From Neisseria perflava (GTDB lineage Bacteria; Pseudomonadota; Gammaproteobacteria; Burkholderiales; Neisseriaceae): DNA of 64,000 nt. The DNA lies in contig NZ_CP136962.1 of NCBI RefSeq assembly GCF_002863305.2, forward strand, positions 1,116,001 to 1,180,000, in the 5' to 3' direction. Shown here piece after piece: positions 1 to 9,808 of the stretch (its first letter is position 1; each line of letters starts with the position of its first letter). Under the pieces are notes generated by a model that saw only the letters and a list, made by a program, of their open reading frames with translations, did no database searches and was not told where the DNA came from. The position numbers and the translations under genes were made by a program.

Positions 1-26
1 AAAAGTATCTAGTGAATGAATATAGA

Positions 27-92
27 GGCTGTCCTAGATAACTAGGTAATCCAAATGTAAAGAAGGATGTATTCTAGTTATCCAGGACAGCC
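27..92. mobile_element. 66-bp MITE-like element with 19-bp terminal inverted repeats
   Basis: Two 19-bp arms (27-45 and 74-92) are inverted repeats with one mismatch, starting GGCTGTCCTAGATAACTAG, around a 28-nt AT-rich core with no ORF. The arm resembles the GGGGCTGTACTAGATTAG ends of the two IS1595-family elements later in this window, so it may be a non-autonomous derivative of a related element. It sits directly downstream of cysH and could also act as its terminator. The IS relationship is an inference. Confidence 0.55.
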
Positions 93-98
93 CTTTGA

Positions 99-830
99 TT
101 ATTTGTGCAAACCGCATTCCTTACTGTCTTTGCTCTCCCACCACCATCGTCCGGCACGGATATTTTCACCCAGCTTGACCGGACGCGTGCAGGGTTCGCA
201 CCCAATACTGGGATAGCCCTGATGATAAAGCGCATTGAGCGGAACTTGGTGTTCGTGTGCATATGCCCAAACATCCTGCTCTTCCCAATCAAAAATAGGA
301 TTGAATTTGGCGATGTTGCGACCCGTATCCAGCTCTTCAAAATTCAATTCGCTGCGCGTTTCGGACTGGCTGCGGCGTTGTCCGGTCAGCCATGCAGGCG
401 CGTTGTGCAAAGCGCGGTTGAGCGGTTCGATTTTGCGGATATGGCAGCAACGGCGGCGCAACTCGACGCTGTCGTACATGGCGGTCGTGCCGAATTCAGC
501 TTCAAATTCATCGGCGGTTTGCCGGTTGGGATAAAACACTTCCAATTCGGTTTGATAACGCGCATTGGTTTCGGCAATCAGCGCGGCGGTTTCGGGATTG
601 AGTTTGCCCGTATTGAGCGTAATGATGCGGATGGGCAGTTTCAGACGGCAAACGGCATCGGTAATGACCATATCTTCAACCGCAAGGCTGGATGCGAACA
701 CGGCTTGCGGATAGCGCGCGGCAATGTCTTGCAAACGGCGCTCCAAAGCAGCCGCCAACTCAGGCAGGCGGCGGCGTTCGGCATCATTGGTTTCAGGGAT
801 TTTCCAGAATTGTGGGCGGAATAAAGACAT
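99..830 (-). CDS. cysH: Assimilatory phosphoadenylyl/adenylyl-sulfate reductase
   Basis: 243 aa, full length. It reduces activated sulfate (APS/PAPS) to sulfite with thioredoxin in cytoplasmic sulfate assimilation. The fold is the PP-loop adenine-nucleotide hydrolase type, with an SSLAVED segment near residues 47-53. Two cysteine pairs, CC at 128-129 and CEPC at 211-214, match the [4Fe-4S] ligand set of APS-type enzymes, and the catalytic Cys239 lies in the C-terminal ECGLH tail. The cluster motif suggests it can use APS, unlike the cluster-free E. coli PAPS reductase. The sulfate-binding protein gene sbp lies 1.3 kb away on the same strand, with dinB between them. Confidence 0.93.
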   Translation of the reverse strand: MSLFRPQFWKIPETNDAERRRLPELAAALERRLQDIAARYPQAVFASSLAVEDMVITDAVCRLKLPIRIITLNTGKLNPETAALIAETNARYQTELEVFYPNRQTADEFEAEFGTTAMYDSVELRRRCCHIRKIEPLNRALHNAPAWLTGQRRSQSETRSELNFEELDTGRNIAKFNPIFDWEEQDVWAYAHEHQVPLNALYHQGYPSIGCEPCTRPVKLGENIRAGRWWWESKDSKECGLHK

Positions 831-945
831 GGCTGGTTGTTCCTAATAATTTTCAGACGGCCTGTTGAAACGGCTGTCGATATGGTTATGGAACGATATT
901 GTCCTGCGCCCTATCTTCAAACGGAAAGAATGCTTTTCTATTTCT

Positions 946-2004
946 TTATAACCAAAGCGTCTGCTGCTGGTTTTTCGGCAGCAAATGACTCACGCCGATA
1001 CCGATCAGGCGGAAGGCGTCTTCGCGTTGCGGCGGTATGCGTTGCAACAAAGTATGCGCCGCCTGAAGCAGCGAAGCACTGTCGGGAAGGACGGAAGAAT
1101 ACGTCAGCGAACGCGTAATAATGCGGAAATCGTGGGTTTTGAGTTTAAGGGTAACGCCTTTGGCTTCAACGTTTTTGCGCTCAATCTGCCGCCAAAGGTC
1201 TTCGGCAAGGTGCGGCAAATGGCTTGAAGCCTGCGCCAAAGATAAATCTTCGGGCAAAGTGATTTCAGTTGAGATTTGCAGGCGTTCGCGTTCGGCTTTG
1301 ACCGGCCGCTCGTCGATACCGCGTGCCAAATCATAAAGGCGGTAGCCGTAGCGGCCGAAATGGTTTAAAAGTTCGCCGCGCTCAAAACGGCGCAAATCGC
1401 CGGCGGTTTTCATACCGAGGGCATTCATCTTTTTCAGCGTGACTTTGCCGACACCGGGAATCTTACCCAACGGCAGGCTCTCCAAAAACGCCATGATTTT
1501 GGGCGGCGGCAGCACAAACTGTCCGTTTGGCTTGCGCCAGTCGGACGCGATTTTAGCCAAAAATTTATTGGGTGCGATACCTGCAGAGGCCGTCAAACCG
1601 GTTTCTTCAAAAATTTCGGCGCGAATGCGTTTGGCCACCTCGCTGGCATACGGGATATTTTTAAAATTTCGGGTAACATCCAAATAGGCTTCGTCCAAAG
1701 ACAAAGGCTCGATCAAATCGGTATAACGCCGAAACACGGCATGAATCTGCGCCGACACCTTGCGGTACAAATCGAAATGCGGCGGCACAAACACCGCCTG
1801 AGGACACAGTCTTTTTGCCGTCGCCACCGACATGGCCGAGTGCAAACTGAATTTGCGCGCTTCATAAGACGCAGCACAAATAACCGAGCGCGCGCCATCC
1901 CATGCCACAACGACGGGCAGCCCTTTCAAATGCGGCTGCTCGCGCAGTTCTACCGAAGCGTAGAATGCGTCCATATCGATATGGATGATTTTGCGTTGGG
2001 ACAT
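946..2004 (-). CDS. dinB: DNA polymerase IV, Y-family translesion polymerase
   Basis: 352 aa, the usual length of Pol IV. It carries out error-prone bypass and extension of mismatched or damaged primer ends, normally bound to the beta clamp. The palm-domain metal ligands are visible: the HIDMDAFYA motif gives D10/D12 and the SLDEAYLD motif gives D104/E105. A helix-hairpin-helix thumb motif follows (LGKIPGVGKVTLKKM), then the little-finger domain. The extreme C-terminus (QQQTLWL) looks like a clamp-binding peptide. It stands alone between cysH and sbp on the same strand, with a DUS palindrome upstream. No LexA box is evident, in keeping with Neisseria lacking a classical SOS system. Confidence 0.95.
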   Translation of the reverse strand: MSQRKIIHIDMDAFYASVELREQPHLKGLPVVVAWDGARSVICAASYEARKFSLHSAMSVATAKRLCPQAVFVPPHFDLYRKVSAQIHAVFRRYTDLIEPLSLDEAYLDVTRNFKNIPYASEVAKRIRAEIFEETGLTASAGIAPNKFLAKIASDWRKPNGQFVLPPPKIMAFLESLPLGKIPGVGKVTLKKMNALGMKTAGDLRRFERGELLNHFGRYGYRLYDLARGIDERPVKAERERLQISTEITLPEDLSLAQASSHLPHLAEDLWRQIERKNVEAKGVTLKLKTHDFRIITRSLTYSSVLPDSASLLQAAHTLLQRIPPQREDAFRLIGIGVSHLLPKNQQQTLWL

Positions 2005-2042
2005 GGGAAAAGGTGGATAAGGAAAAGGCTTATTGTAACAAA

Positions 2043-2068
2043 AGGCCGTCTGAAATTTCAGACGGCCT
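2043..2068. terminator. DUS inverted-pair terminator
   Basis: A perfect 26-bp palindrome of two abutting AGGCCGTCTGAA copies, just past the stop of sbp (minus strand). It probably works as an intrinsic terminator and as a DNA uptake site. Confidence 0.8.
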
Positions 2069-2081
2069 CCATGTTCACACC

Positions 2082-3131
2082 TTATTTTTTACCGGAAAGC
2101 TGATCAAACAATCCGCCGTCGGCAAAGAATTTTTTCATGATGTCCGACCAAGCGCCGAACTTCTCATTCGGATTGAAAGTTTCAATCTCAGGGAAATCGG
2201 CTTTGTGTTTCGCCAATACTTCGGCATTGCGCGGTCGCAGGTAAAGATTGGCGGCCAACTCTTGGGCCGGTTCGCTCCAGAGGTTTTGCAGATAGGCTTC
2301 GGCAGCTGCACGCGTGCCTTTTTTGTCGACTACGCTGTCCACAACGGCAACCGGCGCTTCGGAAAGAATAGTGTAGCTTGGGTAGACAATTTCAAATTGG
2401 TCTTGGGTCAGCTTTTTGCTGACGTAGTTGGCCTCATTTTCAAAGGTAACCAAAACATCGCCGATATGGCGTTGGCTGAAGGTCGTCGTTGCTGCGCGGC
2501 CGCCGTTTTCAAACACCGGCGTGTTTTTCAGCAATGCGGCCACAAAATCTTTGGTTTTGCCTTCATCGCCGTTATTGACTTTCAAACCATAACCGTACGC
2601 ACCCAAAAAGGCGTAGCGGCCGTTGCCTGTGGTTTTCGGGTTAGCCAAAACGATTTGCACGCCGTCTTTGGCCAAATCGCCCCAGTCCTGAATGTGTTTC
2701 GGATTGCCTTTGCGTACCAAGAAAACGACGTTGCTGGTATAAGGCACGGCATTATCCGGCAGGCGTGTGTTCCAGTCGTCTTTGATCAGGCCTTTTTTCA
2801 CCAAAAGCTCGATATCGGAAGTCTGATTCATGGTTACCACATCGGCAGCCAAACCGTTGGCCACGGCCAAAGCCTGCTTGCTGGAGCCGCCGTGCGACTG
2901 TTGGATTTCAACCGTTGCGCCGCCGTTTTTAGCAGCATATTCTTTGACAAACAAAGGATTGTATTCTTTATAAAAATCGCGAGCGACATCATAAGAGACG
3001 TTCAACAACTTCACATTACCGCCCTTGCCTGCGGAAGCTGCATTGTCGGCAGATTGTTCGTTTTTGGGAGAGCAGGCACTCAACGCCAGCGCGGCGGTCA
3101 ATGCGGCAAAAGAAAGGGTACGGATATTCAT
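2082..3131 (-). CDS. sbp: Sulfate ABC transporter substrate-binding lipoprotein
   Basis: 349 aa. It is the periplasmic sulfate/thiosulfate receptor that delivers its ligand to the CysTWA permease (not in this window). A lipoprotein signal with lipobox LSAC places the lipidated Cys at residue 20, followed by a Ser/Asn/Ala-rich linker and a type-II periplasmic-binding fold. The family motifs LLNVSYDVARDFYKEYN and HGGSSKQA (anion contacts) are present, as are VVTMNQTSDIE and NPKTTGNGR. Enterobacterial Sbp is soluble, so the lipid anchor is a Neisseria-type trait. It belongs functionally with cysH. Confidence 0.93.
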   Translation of the reverse strand: MNIRTLSFAALTAALALSACSPKNEQSADNAASAGKGGNVKLLNVSYDVARDFYKEYNPLFVKEYAAKNGGATVEIQQSHGGSSKQALAVANGLAADVVTMNQTSDIELLVKKGLIKDDWNTRLPDNAVPYTSNVVFLVRKGNPKHIQDWGDLAKDGVQIVLANPKTTGNGRYAFLGAYGYGLKVNNGDEGKTKDFVAALLKNTPVFENGGRAATTTFSQRHIGDVLVTFENEANYVSKKLTQDQFEIVYPSYTILSEAPVAVVDSVVDKKGTRAAAEAYLQNLWSEPAQELAANLYLRPRNAEVLAKHKADFPEIETFNPNEKFGAWSDIMKKFFADGGLFDQLSGKK

Positions 3132-3377
3132 GGTCGGCTCCTATTAAAAGTATGGCGATACTTTATCGGGATCGGAGGCAAACGGGAAATAATGTTTGCT
3201 TTTGGGTTTATCAGTTTTGGTTATATAAACCGAGGCCGTCTGAAATCAAAAAATAATTATTTATAACTATAAAATCTAAACCATATTATTTACAAAGTTA
3301 ATAAAAAAGAGTACCGTTCGTATTCGCCGAATCATTAGGCGTTTTGTTCAATAATAGAAAGATGGAGTGTAGAAACG

Positions 3378-4211
3378 ATGAAACAGTGGATGCTTTTAGG
3401 ATTGCTGGGATTGGGCGCAGTGGCACAGGCGCACGATGTTTGGGTGGCCGCACCGGCACATCAGCCTGCCGGCAAAATCCTGCATGCGGATTTGGGTTAC
3501 AGCCACGACTTCCCCAATGTCGAAAAAATCGCCGATGACCGCGTGCATATTTTCAAACCGCTGCAATTGACCGACAGCTCAAAGAAAACCGTTGATTTGG
3601 TGAATAAGGGCGAAAACTATCAATACGTTTCCAAAGCCGCCCTGCCCGCAGGCTCCTACTGGGTCAGCGCGACCTACCAACCGACTTTCTGGTCGAAAAA
3701 CCAAGACGGCTGGAAACAGCAAACCTTGAAACAGCTGGCCGGTGCCACCTATTGCGAACAATCGCAAATGTTCGGCAAGAGTTTCATCCACGTGGGCAAC
3801 GGCGCAGTCGATGAAGCGGTATTGACCCGCCCTATCGGTCAAGAGCTGGAACTGGTTCCGCTGAAAAATCCGAACGCAGTCAAAGCCGGCGGTATTTTGC
3901 CAGTCAAAGTCCTGTACAAAGGCGAGCCTTTAGTTAAAGCCACCGTTACCGCCAGCTCCGACACTTTGGCCGAAATGGACTTGGAATCAACCCATGACCA
4001 CCGCGAACCTCAAGGCTTCTCCGGCAAAACCGATAAAAACGGCGTGGTTAATGTGATTACGCTGATTGACGGTTTGTGGAAAATCAAAGTGGTGAACGAG
4101 ACCGATTACGGCGATAAAAGCGTATGTCAGAAAGACAATACTTACGCGACGCTGATTGTGCCTGTCGGTACCAAACGCGCGGCCGCACGCCATGCCCACC
4201 ATCATCATTAA
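3378..4211 (+). CDS. DUF4198 periplasmic protein, possible metal-binding
   Basis: 277 aa. Residues 1-18 form a signal peptide ending AQA, so the predicted mature protein begins with His19 (HDVWVAA). The rest is an all-beta DUF4198-type domain, with a carboxypeptidase-regulatory-like portion near the end (GVVNVITLIDGLWKI). It finishes with a His-rich tail, HAHHHH. DUF4198 members are often encoded with nickel/cobalt uptake genes and have been proposed as periplasmic metal-binding components. The exposed N-terminal His and His tail fit that, but the substrate is unknown. A start at 3378 puts the hydrophobic core correctly; an earlier frame at 3344 is a different, short ORF. Transcription ends at the DUS pair just downstream. 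Confidence 0.8.
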   Translation: MKQWMLLGLLGLGAVAQAHDVWVAAPAHQPAGKILHADLGYSHDFPNVEKIADDRVHIFKPLQLTDSSKKTVDLVNKGENYQYVSKAALPAGSYWVSATYQPTFWSKNQDGWKQQTLKQLAGATYCEQSQMFGKSFIHVGNGAVDEAVLTRPIGQELELVPLKNPNAVKAGGILPVKVLYKGEPLVKATVTASSDTLAEMDLESTHDHREPQGFSGKTDKNGVVNVITLIDGLWKIKVVNETDYGDKSVCQKDNTYATLIVPVGTKRAAARHAHHHH

Positions 4212-4224
4212 CAGCCATTAAAAA

Positions 4225-4250
4225 AGGCCGTCTGAACTTTCAGACGGCCT
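4225..4250. terminator. DUS inverted-pair terminator between convergent genes
   Basis: AGGCCGTCTGAA is followed 2 nt later by its inverse, with flanking A and T tracts. It lies between the convergent DUF4198 and DUF5672 genes and can serve both. Confidence 0.8.
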
Positions 4251-4254
4251 TCAT

Positions 4255-5106
4255 TTATTCTAATTCATAACCCAAATTTCTAAAAAAACGGGATAATGTT
4301 TCCAATTTATCCTCATTCAATTGGACAAAACGGACACGGTTGCAGCCGGTCAAGACTACATTGCCCATCCAGTGCGCCCCAAAGACGTGCTCTAAAGGGA
4401 CATTCCTCATTCGATTGATAAACGGTACTTCTGAAGAAAATTGTGTTGCAATATTCGGAGGCGCAAATTTCAGACCCAAGTCCTGCAATGTATAACGGTG
4501 TTGCGCCGTCAAAAACATATCTTCGTGGTGCAGCCGCACCAGCCATTCCATACCGGCAATTTTTCCGTCTCTCGGCGGCAAAGGCGGCCGGATTTCTACA
4601 TTTAAACCCAGTTGCCGAGGCATGGTTAAAAGCCGCTTGCTGCGCAGGCTGAAACCGCCGTTCTGCGGCTCGTCCAAATTCGAAGAATTCTGAATCAGAT
4701 GCTGTTTGGCCAAATATTGGTCGGTCCCCTTCAGGAAAAACTGCCCATCGGCTTCGGTTTCCAACAAAATCGGCAAAGGTGCGCCGATATAGTCATATTC
4801 CCGATAGGCATCCTGCCAGTTTTGACCGTTCAGCACCCAGCCGTCATTTTGAACAATCAAACAATAATCGGTTTCGATGTAATACATCAGTTGGTACAAA
4901 ACAAACAGATTGTATTCCAGATAACCGAATGGCCGGCAAGGCTGATGCAGGATATTTTCCGGCAAACCTTGCGGACGGCTCGGGCTAATCAGCAATCCGT
5001 GGCTTCCGGGCAATTCGGCACAGCTGCGGATAATGGCATACATCGTGCCCTCGGTATAAGAATCTGCGCCGGTAATACCCACCACGGTAATGTCAGCAAA
5101 ACTCAT
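4255..5106 (-). CDS. DUF5672 protein, glycosyltransferase-like
   Basis: 283 aa, with no signal peptide or membrane segment. The signature of DUF5672 is clear: CLIVQNDGWVLN near residue 82, then W..AYREYDYIGAP, and NGGFSLRSKRLL further on. This layout (a D-containing strand followed by NGGFSLR) is that of nucleotide-sugar transferases of the GT-A type, so it probably modifies a surface glycan or polysaccharide. The acceptor is unknown and no glycan cluster surrounds it. It is followed by mutS upstream on the same strand with a 37-nt gap containing a DUS, so it may be co-transcribed at low level. Confidence 0.72.
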   Translation of the reverse strand: MSFADITVVGITGADSYTEGTMYAIIRSCAELPGSHGLLISPSRPQGLPENILHQPCRPFGYLEYNLFVLYQLMYYIETDYCLIVQNDGWVLNGQNWQDAYREYDYIGAPLPILLETEADGQFFLKGTDQYLAKQHLIQNSSNLDEPQNGGFSLRSKRLLTMPRQLGLNVEIRPPLPPRDGKIAGMEWLVRLHHEDMFLTAQHRYTLQDLGLKFAPPNIATQFSSEVPFINRMRNVPLEHVFGAHWMGNVVLTGCNRVRFVQLNEDKLETLSRFFRNLGYELE

Positions 5107-5143
5107 TATATGTTTCTCCTATTTCAGACGGCCTTTGCGTTGT

Positions 5144-7744
5144 TTACGACACCTTGTTGCAGATTTCTTTCAAACGGTACAAGGCATCCAAAGCTTCACG
5201 CGGCGTGAGGTTGTCGGGCTGAATTTGCGCCAAAGCTTCAGCCAATTCATTGGTCTGCAAATTATCGACAGGTTCAATTTCTTGTGCTTTCCCTTCCTCA
5301 TCTTCCCTATTTTCAGACGGCATGGCGCTGAAAATATCCAACTGCGGACGGTTGGCGGCGGCTTGGTTTTCCAAATCGTTTAAATGCTTTTGAGCCGCTT
5401 TCAAAGCGCGGTTGGGCAGGCCTGCGAGTTTGGCGACGGCGATACCGTAGCTTTTGCTGGCGGGACCGGGTTCGATGTGGTGGAGGAAGACGATATCTTG
5501 TCCTTGTTCGAGTGCGGAGAGGTGCATGTTGACTGCTGTTGCGTGGGCTTCGGGCAGTTTGGTCAGCTCGAAATAGTGGGTGGCGAAGAGGCTGAAGGAT
5601 TTGTTTTTTTGCAGCAGGTGTTCGGCGATGGCGTGTGCGAGGGCGAGGCCGTCGAAGGTGGAGGTGCCGCGTCCGACTTCGTCCATGAGGACGAGGGATT
5701 GGTCGGTGGCGTGGTGAAGGATGTAGGCGGTTTCGCTCATTTCTACCATGAAGGTGGAGCGGTTGGAGGCGAGGTCGTCGGAGGCACCGATGCGGGTGAA
5801 GATTTGATCGATGGGGCCGATTTGGGCGGCATCGGCAGGCACGAAGCTGCCGGTGTGCGCCATGAGGACGATGTGGGCGACTTGGCGCATGTAGGTGGAT
5901 TTACCGCCCATGTTGGGGCCGGTCAGGAGCATGAGGCGGTGTTTGTGGTCGAGGCGGGTGTGGTTGGCGGTGAAGTGGCGCACTTGTTGCTCGACGACAG
6001 GATGGCGGCCGTTTTCGATATGGATGACGGGGTAGTCTGCGAACTCAGGACAAACGAAGCCGCGTTCGGCCGCAATCGCGGCAAACGTAGAAAGTACGTC
6101 AAGGGCGGCCGCGGCTTTGGCTGCTTTTTGAAGCTGCGACAAGGCCGTCTGAACTTCTTTCAGCAGGGCTTCAAACAGGCGTTTTTCCAGTGCCAATGCC
6201 TGCTCTTGCGCGGTCAGGACTTTGTCTTCGAAGGTTTTGAGTTCAGGAGTGATGAAGCGTTCGGCGTTTTTCAGAGTCTGGCGGCGTTGGTAGTCGGCGG
6301 GGGCTTGTTCGGCTTGAACTTTGGATAGCTCGATGTAGAAGCCGTGGACGCGGTTGAACTCGACTTTGAGGGTGGAGAGGCCGGTGCGTTCGCGTTCGCG
6401 CGCTTCGAGGTCGAGCAGGAATTCGTCGCCGTGGTTTTGGATGTGGCGCAACTCGTCGAGTTCTGCCGAATAGCCTTGGTTGATGACGCCGCCGTCTTTG
6501 AGCCAGACGGCGGGTTCGGGCATCACGGCGGCTTTGAGGATTTCGGCGACGGGCAGGGTTTCGGGGAAAACGGCTTTGAGGGTTTCTAAGAGACTGCTGC
6601 CCTCGGAGGACAATTCGATTTCGGACAGGGCAAACAGGCTGTCGCGCAGGGCAGCGAGGTCGCGCGGACGGGCGTTGCCGACGGCGATGCGGGCGGCGAT
6701 GCGTTCGATGTCCGCAATGTTTTTCAGACGGCCTTGCAAAGTTTCGTATTGCGAACCCAACGCGGCAACGGCTTCTTGGCGGGCGCGGATGTGGGCGCGG
6801 CTACGTAAGGGGTGGTGCAGCCAAAGTGCTAAGAGGCGGCTGCCCATGTGGGTGGCGCAGCCGTCGAGTATGGAAAACAGGGTCGGCGATTTTTTGCCGG
6901 AGAGGGTTTGCGTGATTTCGAGATTGCGGCGTGTGGCGGCGTCCATGCCGATATATTGGCTATCGGTTTCGAGCGAAATGCCGTCGAGGTGTTGTGGCAT
7001 CAGGTTTTGCGTCAGGCGGATGTAGTTCAACAACGCGCCCGCCGCGCCGACGGCAGCTTCGTGTTCTTTGCCGTCCAAACCGAAGCCGTGCAGGTCTTGG
7101 CAGCCGAAGTATTCGGTCAACAATTTCGCGCCGGCGTCAGCGGCAAACTGCCATGAGTTCAGGCGCGTAATGTTGGCGGAGGCTACCTGAAAACCGTCAG
7201 GCAGGCTTTTGCCTTCGGGCAACAGGATTTCCGCCGCCTGCAAACGTGCCAGCTCGTCGGCTAGTTTGTCCGCCGTCGTCAGCTTGGTTTTGAATTCGCC
7301 GCTTTGCAAAGATGCCCACGCGATGGCGACGTGTTTTTTATCCGCGTTCACCGCCGCGATGCGGTTGGTTTCCTTATCTTCCAAAAACGCCGCGTCGGTC
7401 AGCGTGCCGGGCGTCACAATACGCACGACTTTGCGCTCCACCGGCCCTTTGCCTGTGCCAACTTCGCCCACCTGCTCGCACACCGCCACGCTTTTGCCCA
7501 TCTTCACCAGCCGCGCCAGATACTGCTCCGCCGCGTGAAACGGCACGCCCGCCATCTTAATCGGCACGCCGTCCATCTGCCCGCGCGTGGTCAGGGTAAT
7601 GTCCAACAACTTCGCCGCTTCCACCGCGTCATCCAAAAACAACTCGTAAAAGTCGCCCATACGGTAAAACACCAGCTTGTCGGCGTGTTGCGATTTGATG
7701 GCGAGATACTGCTGCATCATCGGGGAAACGGTGGGTTTGGACAT
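5144..7744 (-). CDS. mutS: DNA mismatch repair protein MutS
   Basis: 866 aa, the usual length. It recognises base mismatches and small loops and recruits MutL. The N-terminal mismatch-binding domain carries the GDFYELF motif (about residues 31-37), in which the Phe wedges into the mismatch. Connector, lever and clamp domains follow. The C-terminal ABC-type ATPase has Walker [10 protein letters not shown] at 609-617, then the STFMVEMSE signature and [12 protein letters not shown]. One DUS of the AT dialect lies inside the 3' part of the gene (5312-5323). It stands alone with a DUS-pair terminator upstream. Intact. Confidence 0.97.
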   Translation of the reverse strand: MSKPTVSPMMQQYLAIKSQHADKLVFYRMGDFYELFLDDAVEAAKLLDITLTTRGQMDGVPIKMAGVPFHAAEQYLARLVKMGKSVAVCEQVGEVGTGKGPVERKVVRIVTPGTLTDAAFLEDKETNRIAAVNADKKHVAIAWASLQSGEFKTKLTTADKLADELARLQAAEILLPEGKSLPDGFQVASANITRLNSWQFAADAGAKLLTEYFGCQDLHGFGLDGKEHEAAVGAAGALLNYIRLTQNLMPQHLDGISLETDSQYIGMDAATRRNLEITQTLSGKKSPTLFSILDGCATHMGSRLLALWLHHPLRSRAHIRARQEAVAALGSQYETLQGRLKNIADIERIAARIAVGNARPRDLAALRDSLFALSEIELSSEGSSLLETLKAVFPETLPVAEILKAAVMPEPAVWLKDGGVINQGYSAELDELRHIQNHGDEFLLDLEARERERTGLSTLKVEFNRVHGFYIELSKVQAEQAPADYQRRQTLKNAERFITPELKTFEDKVLTAQEQALALEKRLFEALLKEVQTALSQLQKAAKAAAALDVLSTFAAIAAERGFVCPEFADYPVIHIENGRHPVVEQQVRHFTANHTRLDHKHRLMLLTGPNMGGKSTYMRQVAHIVLMAHTGSFVPADAAQIGPIDQIFTRIGASDDLASNRSTFMVEMSETAYILHHATDQSLVLMDEVGRGTSTFDGLALAHAIAEHLLQKNKSFSLFATHYFELTKLPEAHATAVNMHLSALEQGQDIVFLHHIEPGPASKSYGIAVAKLAGLPNRALKAAQKHLNDLENQAAANRPQLDIFSAMPSENREDEEGKAQEIEPVDNLQTNELAEALAQIQPDNLTPREALDALYRLKEICNKVS

Positions 7745-7783
7745 GGAAAAGCCTTAGAAACGCAAAAGCGTTATTGTAACAAA

Positions 7784-7822
7784 AGGCCGTCTGAAAACCT
7801 AAATAAGCTTTCAGACGGCCTT
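7784..7822. terminator. DUS inverted-pair terminator
   Basis: AGGCCGTCTGAA and its inverse are separated by about 15 nt, with A/T tracts outside. It lies between the stop of the DUF4424 gene and the start of mutS. Confidence 0.75.
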
Positions 7823-7842
7823 TTATGTATGCCAAAATAAGA

Positions 7843-8784
7843 TTAGTTATAAACGAAAATAATGTCTAAGTCTTTCTTCGGCAGGAAATTTTCTTTGACT
7901 GCTTGGAAACGGTTCGGCCCTACTTTGCGCAAGGATTTGTCCCAGCAGAGTGAAATCACAGTATTGGGCTCGCGATCTATGGTCAACGTGAATTTTCCTA
8001 TCGGTTTTGCCCAGTTAGCACCTGTAGTCAAGACATAACCCAAATAGTGATAAAGCTTTGAACCTTCTTCCACAGTCTTAAAGTTTTTAAGGAAGTTTTC
8101 ATCCATACAGTACTCATCTATGAATGCTTTGCTGTCTTTGGCTTTGAGCGAAGGCAGGAAGCTGCCGCCAACCAGCGGGGTGTATTGGTGTTTGATTTCG
8201 GTGACGCTGCCGGCTTTGAAGGTTTGCTTCCAGCTGTAAACAATCTGCGCCGACCAATCGGGCAGTTCATCCGTCTGTTTGGGCAGCATGGATTGGACTT
8301 TGGCGGAGCGGCAGGCTCCGATTTTGCTGCCGATTTTTTCACCGTCTTGCTTTTTCGTCCAAGGGTGCATCAGTTCCTGATCGCTCAAACCGCATTTTTT
8401 CAAGTCGGCGGTTACATCCACCAACGTTCCGTTACTACGTTCAAAATAGGCGCGGACGTGGGCTTGCGGGCGGACAGGTTTGCCGTCGGCGTAAATGCGG
8501 AAGCTGTTAACCAAGCCTTTGGTGTCGGCAAAGTCGGAATCGGTGAAAGCAGGAACGATGGGCAAAGGAAAAAGAACCGTCTCGGTAATGTCTTGCGCTG
8601 TAGTATTTTTAAACTTGTAATGTACGCGGATTTGCTTTTCGCTGATGTGCAAATCTTCGCTCTGCATATCGATATGCGGATTTTTCAGATATTTGATGCC
8701 GCTTGTGCTGACCGTACCCATACTGTCATTGGCATGAGCGGCCCCAGCCAGCAGAAAAAGCAAGATTAAAGCTTTTTGTTTCAT
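7843..8784 (-). CDS. DUF4424 family secreted protein
   Basis: 313 aa. A signal peptide (residues 1-18, ending AHA) is followed by NDSMG, then the DUF4424 pattern: a segment with DMQSEDLHIS, YKFKN and PLPIVP in an immunoglobulin-like beta region. The family is found in proteobacterial periplasms and has no known function. Several cysteines are conserved (KKCGL, GACRSA, DEYCMD, SLCWDK), suggesting disulfides. It is a monocistronic gene between DUS terminators. Confidence 0.75.
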   Translation of the reverse strand: MKQKALILLFLLAGAAHANDSMGTVSTSGIKYLKNPHIDMQSEDLHISEKQIRVHYKFKNTTAQDITETVLFPLPIVPAFTDSDFADTKGLVNSFRIYADGKPVRPQAHVRAYFERSNGTLVDVTADLKKCGLSDQELMHPWTKKQDGEKIGSKIGACRSAKVQSMLPKQTDELPDWSAQIVYSWKQTFKAGSVTEIKHQYTPLVGGSFLPSLKAKDSKAFIDEYCMDENFLKNFKTVEEGSKLYHYLGYVLTTGANWAKPIGKFTLTIDREPNTVISLCWDKSLRKVGPNRFQAVKENFLPKKDLDIIFVYN

Positions 8785-8803
8785 GATTTAACCCCTTTGA
8801 AAC

Positions 8804-8835
8804 AGGCCGTCTGAAAAACAGGTTTCAGACGGCCT
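8804..8835. terminator. DUS inverted-pair terminator
   Basis: AGGCCGTCTGAA and its inverse lie 8 nt apart, between panC and the DUF4424 gene (both minus strand). Confidence 0.75.
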
Positions 8836-8852
8836 TTAACAGCAGCTTGGTT

Positions 8853-9689
8853 TTAAGCCAAAACCACTTCCAAATTATCAATCAGGCGCGTGGTACCCAA
8901 ACGGGCGGCGGCAAGCACCACCAATTCTTTATCGCCAACATGAGCCACTGCCAAGTTGTGTGCATGGCGGATTTCAACGTAATCAACCACCCAGCCGGCA
9001 TCGGTCAAACGACGGATACATTCGGCTTCAAGCTGGGCGTAATCCAGATTGCCGTTTTTCAAGGCGGCAGCAATGTTTTGCAACTCTTGATAGAGGCGGG
9101 GCGCTTCTGCGCGTTCTGCTTCGCTCAAATATTGGTTGCGGCTGGACAGTGCCAGGCCGTCTGAAGCGCGGCCGGTGTCGACGGGAACGATTTCGATATT
9201 GAAATTCAAGTCTTCGACAAAGCCTTTGATAATCGCCAGCTGCTGATAGTCTTTTTTACCGAAACAGGCGGTATCGGGTTGAACGATGTTGAACAACTTG
9301 GTCACAACGGTTGCAACGCCGCGGAAATGGCCCGGGCGGAATTTGCCGCACAATTCGTTTTGCAGGTGTGGAGGCTCGACATTGAAACGCTGTTCCACAT
9401 TCGGATACAGCTCTTTTTCATCAGGCGCGAACACGACGGCAACGCCTTCGCCCACCAATTTGTCGGCATCTTGCTGCAAAGTGCGCGGATATTTGTCGAA
9501 ATCTTCGCCCTGTCCGAATTGCAGGCGGTTAACAAAAATACTGACCACAACATTATCGGCACGTTTTTTTGCTTCGCGCACCAGCGCAAGATGGCCTTCG
9601 TGCAGATTGCCCATGGTCGGCACAAATGCCACTTTTCCGGCAGTTTTGCGCCACTCGCGCAATTCTTTAATCGTATGAATGATTTGCAT
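8853..9689 (-). CDS. panC: Pantothenate synthetase
   Basis: 278 aa. It joins pantoate and beta-alanine using ATP, the last step of vitamin B5 synthesis, in the cytoplasm. Family motifs are the adenylate-site [11 protein letters not shown] near residues 24-34, [16 protein letters not shown], a FGKKDYQQ block, and the loop segment [12 protein letters not shown]. It follows panB on the same strand with a DUS pair in the 119-nt gap, so the two pathway genes are adjacent but possibly transcribed separately. Confidence 0.96.
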   Translation of the reverse strand: MQIIHTIKELREWRKTAGKVAFVPTMGNLHEGHLALVREAKKRADNVVVSIFVNRLQFGQGEDFDKYPRTLQQDADKLVGEGVAVVFAPDEKELYPNVEQRFNVEPPHLQNELCGKFRPGHFRGVATVVTKLFNIVQPDTACFGKKDYQQLAIIKGFVEDLNFNIEIVPVDTGRASDGLALSSRNQYLSEAERAEAPRLYQELQNIAAALKNGNLDYAQLEAECIRRLTDAGWVVDYVEIRHAHNLAVAHVGDKELVVLAAARLGTTRLIDNLEVVLA

Positions 9690-9768
9690 GGTTTGAAAAA
9701 TCCTTTATCTTTTCCGCCGTTTCATCAACGGAAATCACGCGCCGATTATACGCTTTTATTCATCAAAA

Positions 9769-9798
9769 AGGCCGTCTGAAATAAGTTTCAGACGGCCT
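9769..9798. terminator. DUS inverted-pair terminator
   Basis: AGGCCGTCTGAA and its inverse are separated by 6 nt, followed by a T-rich tract. It lies between panB and panC. Confidence 0.75.
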
Positions 9799-9808
9799 GG
9801 TTTTTATT

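Noticed and set aside
2013..3266. 417-codon plus-strand ORF opposite sbp
   Set aside because: Starts inside a DUS palindrome and mirrors sbp; no domain.
5384..6328. Long plus-strand ORF opposite mutS
   Set aside because: Antisense shadow of a GC-rich gene with no motifs; mutS is complete on the other strand.
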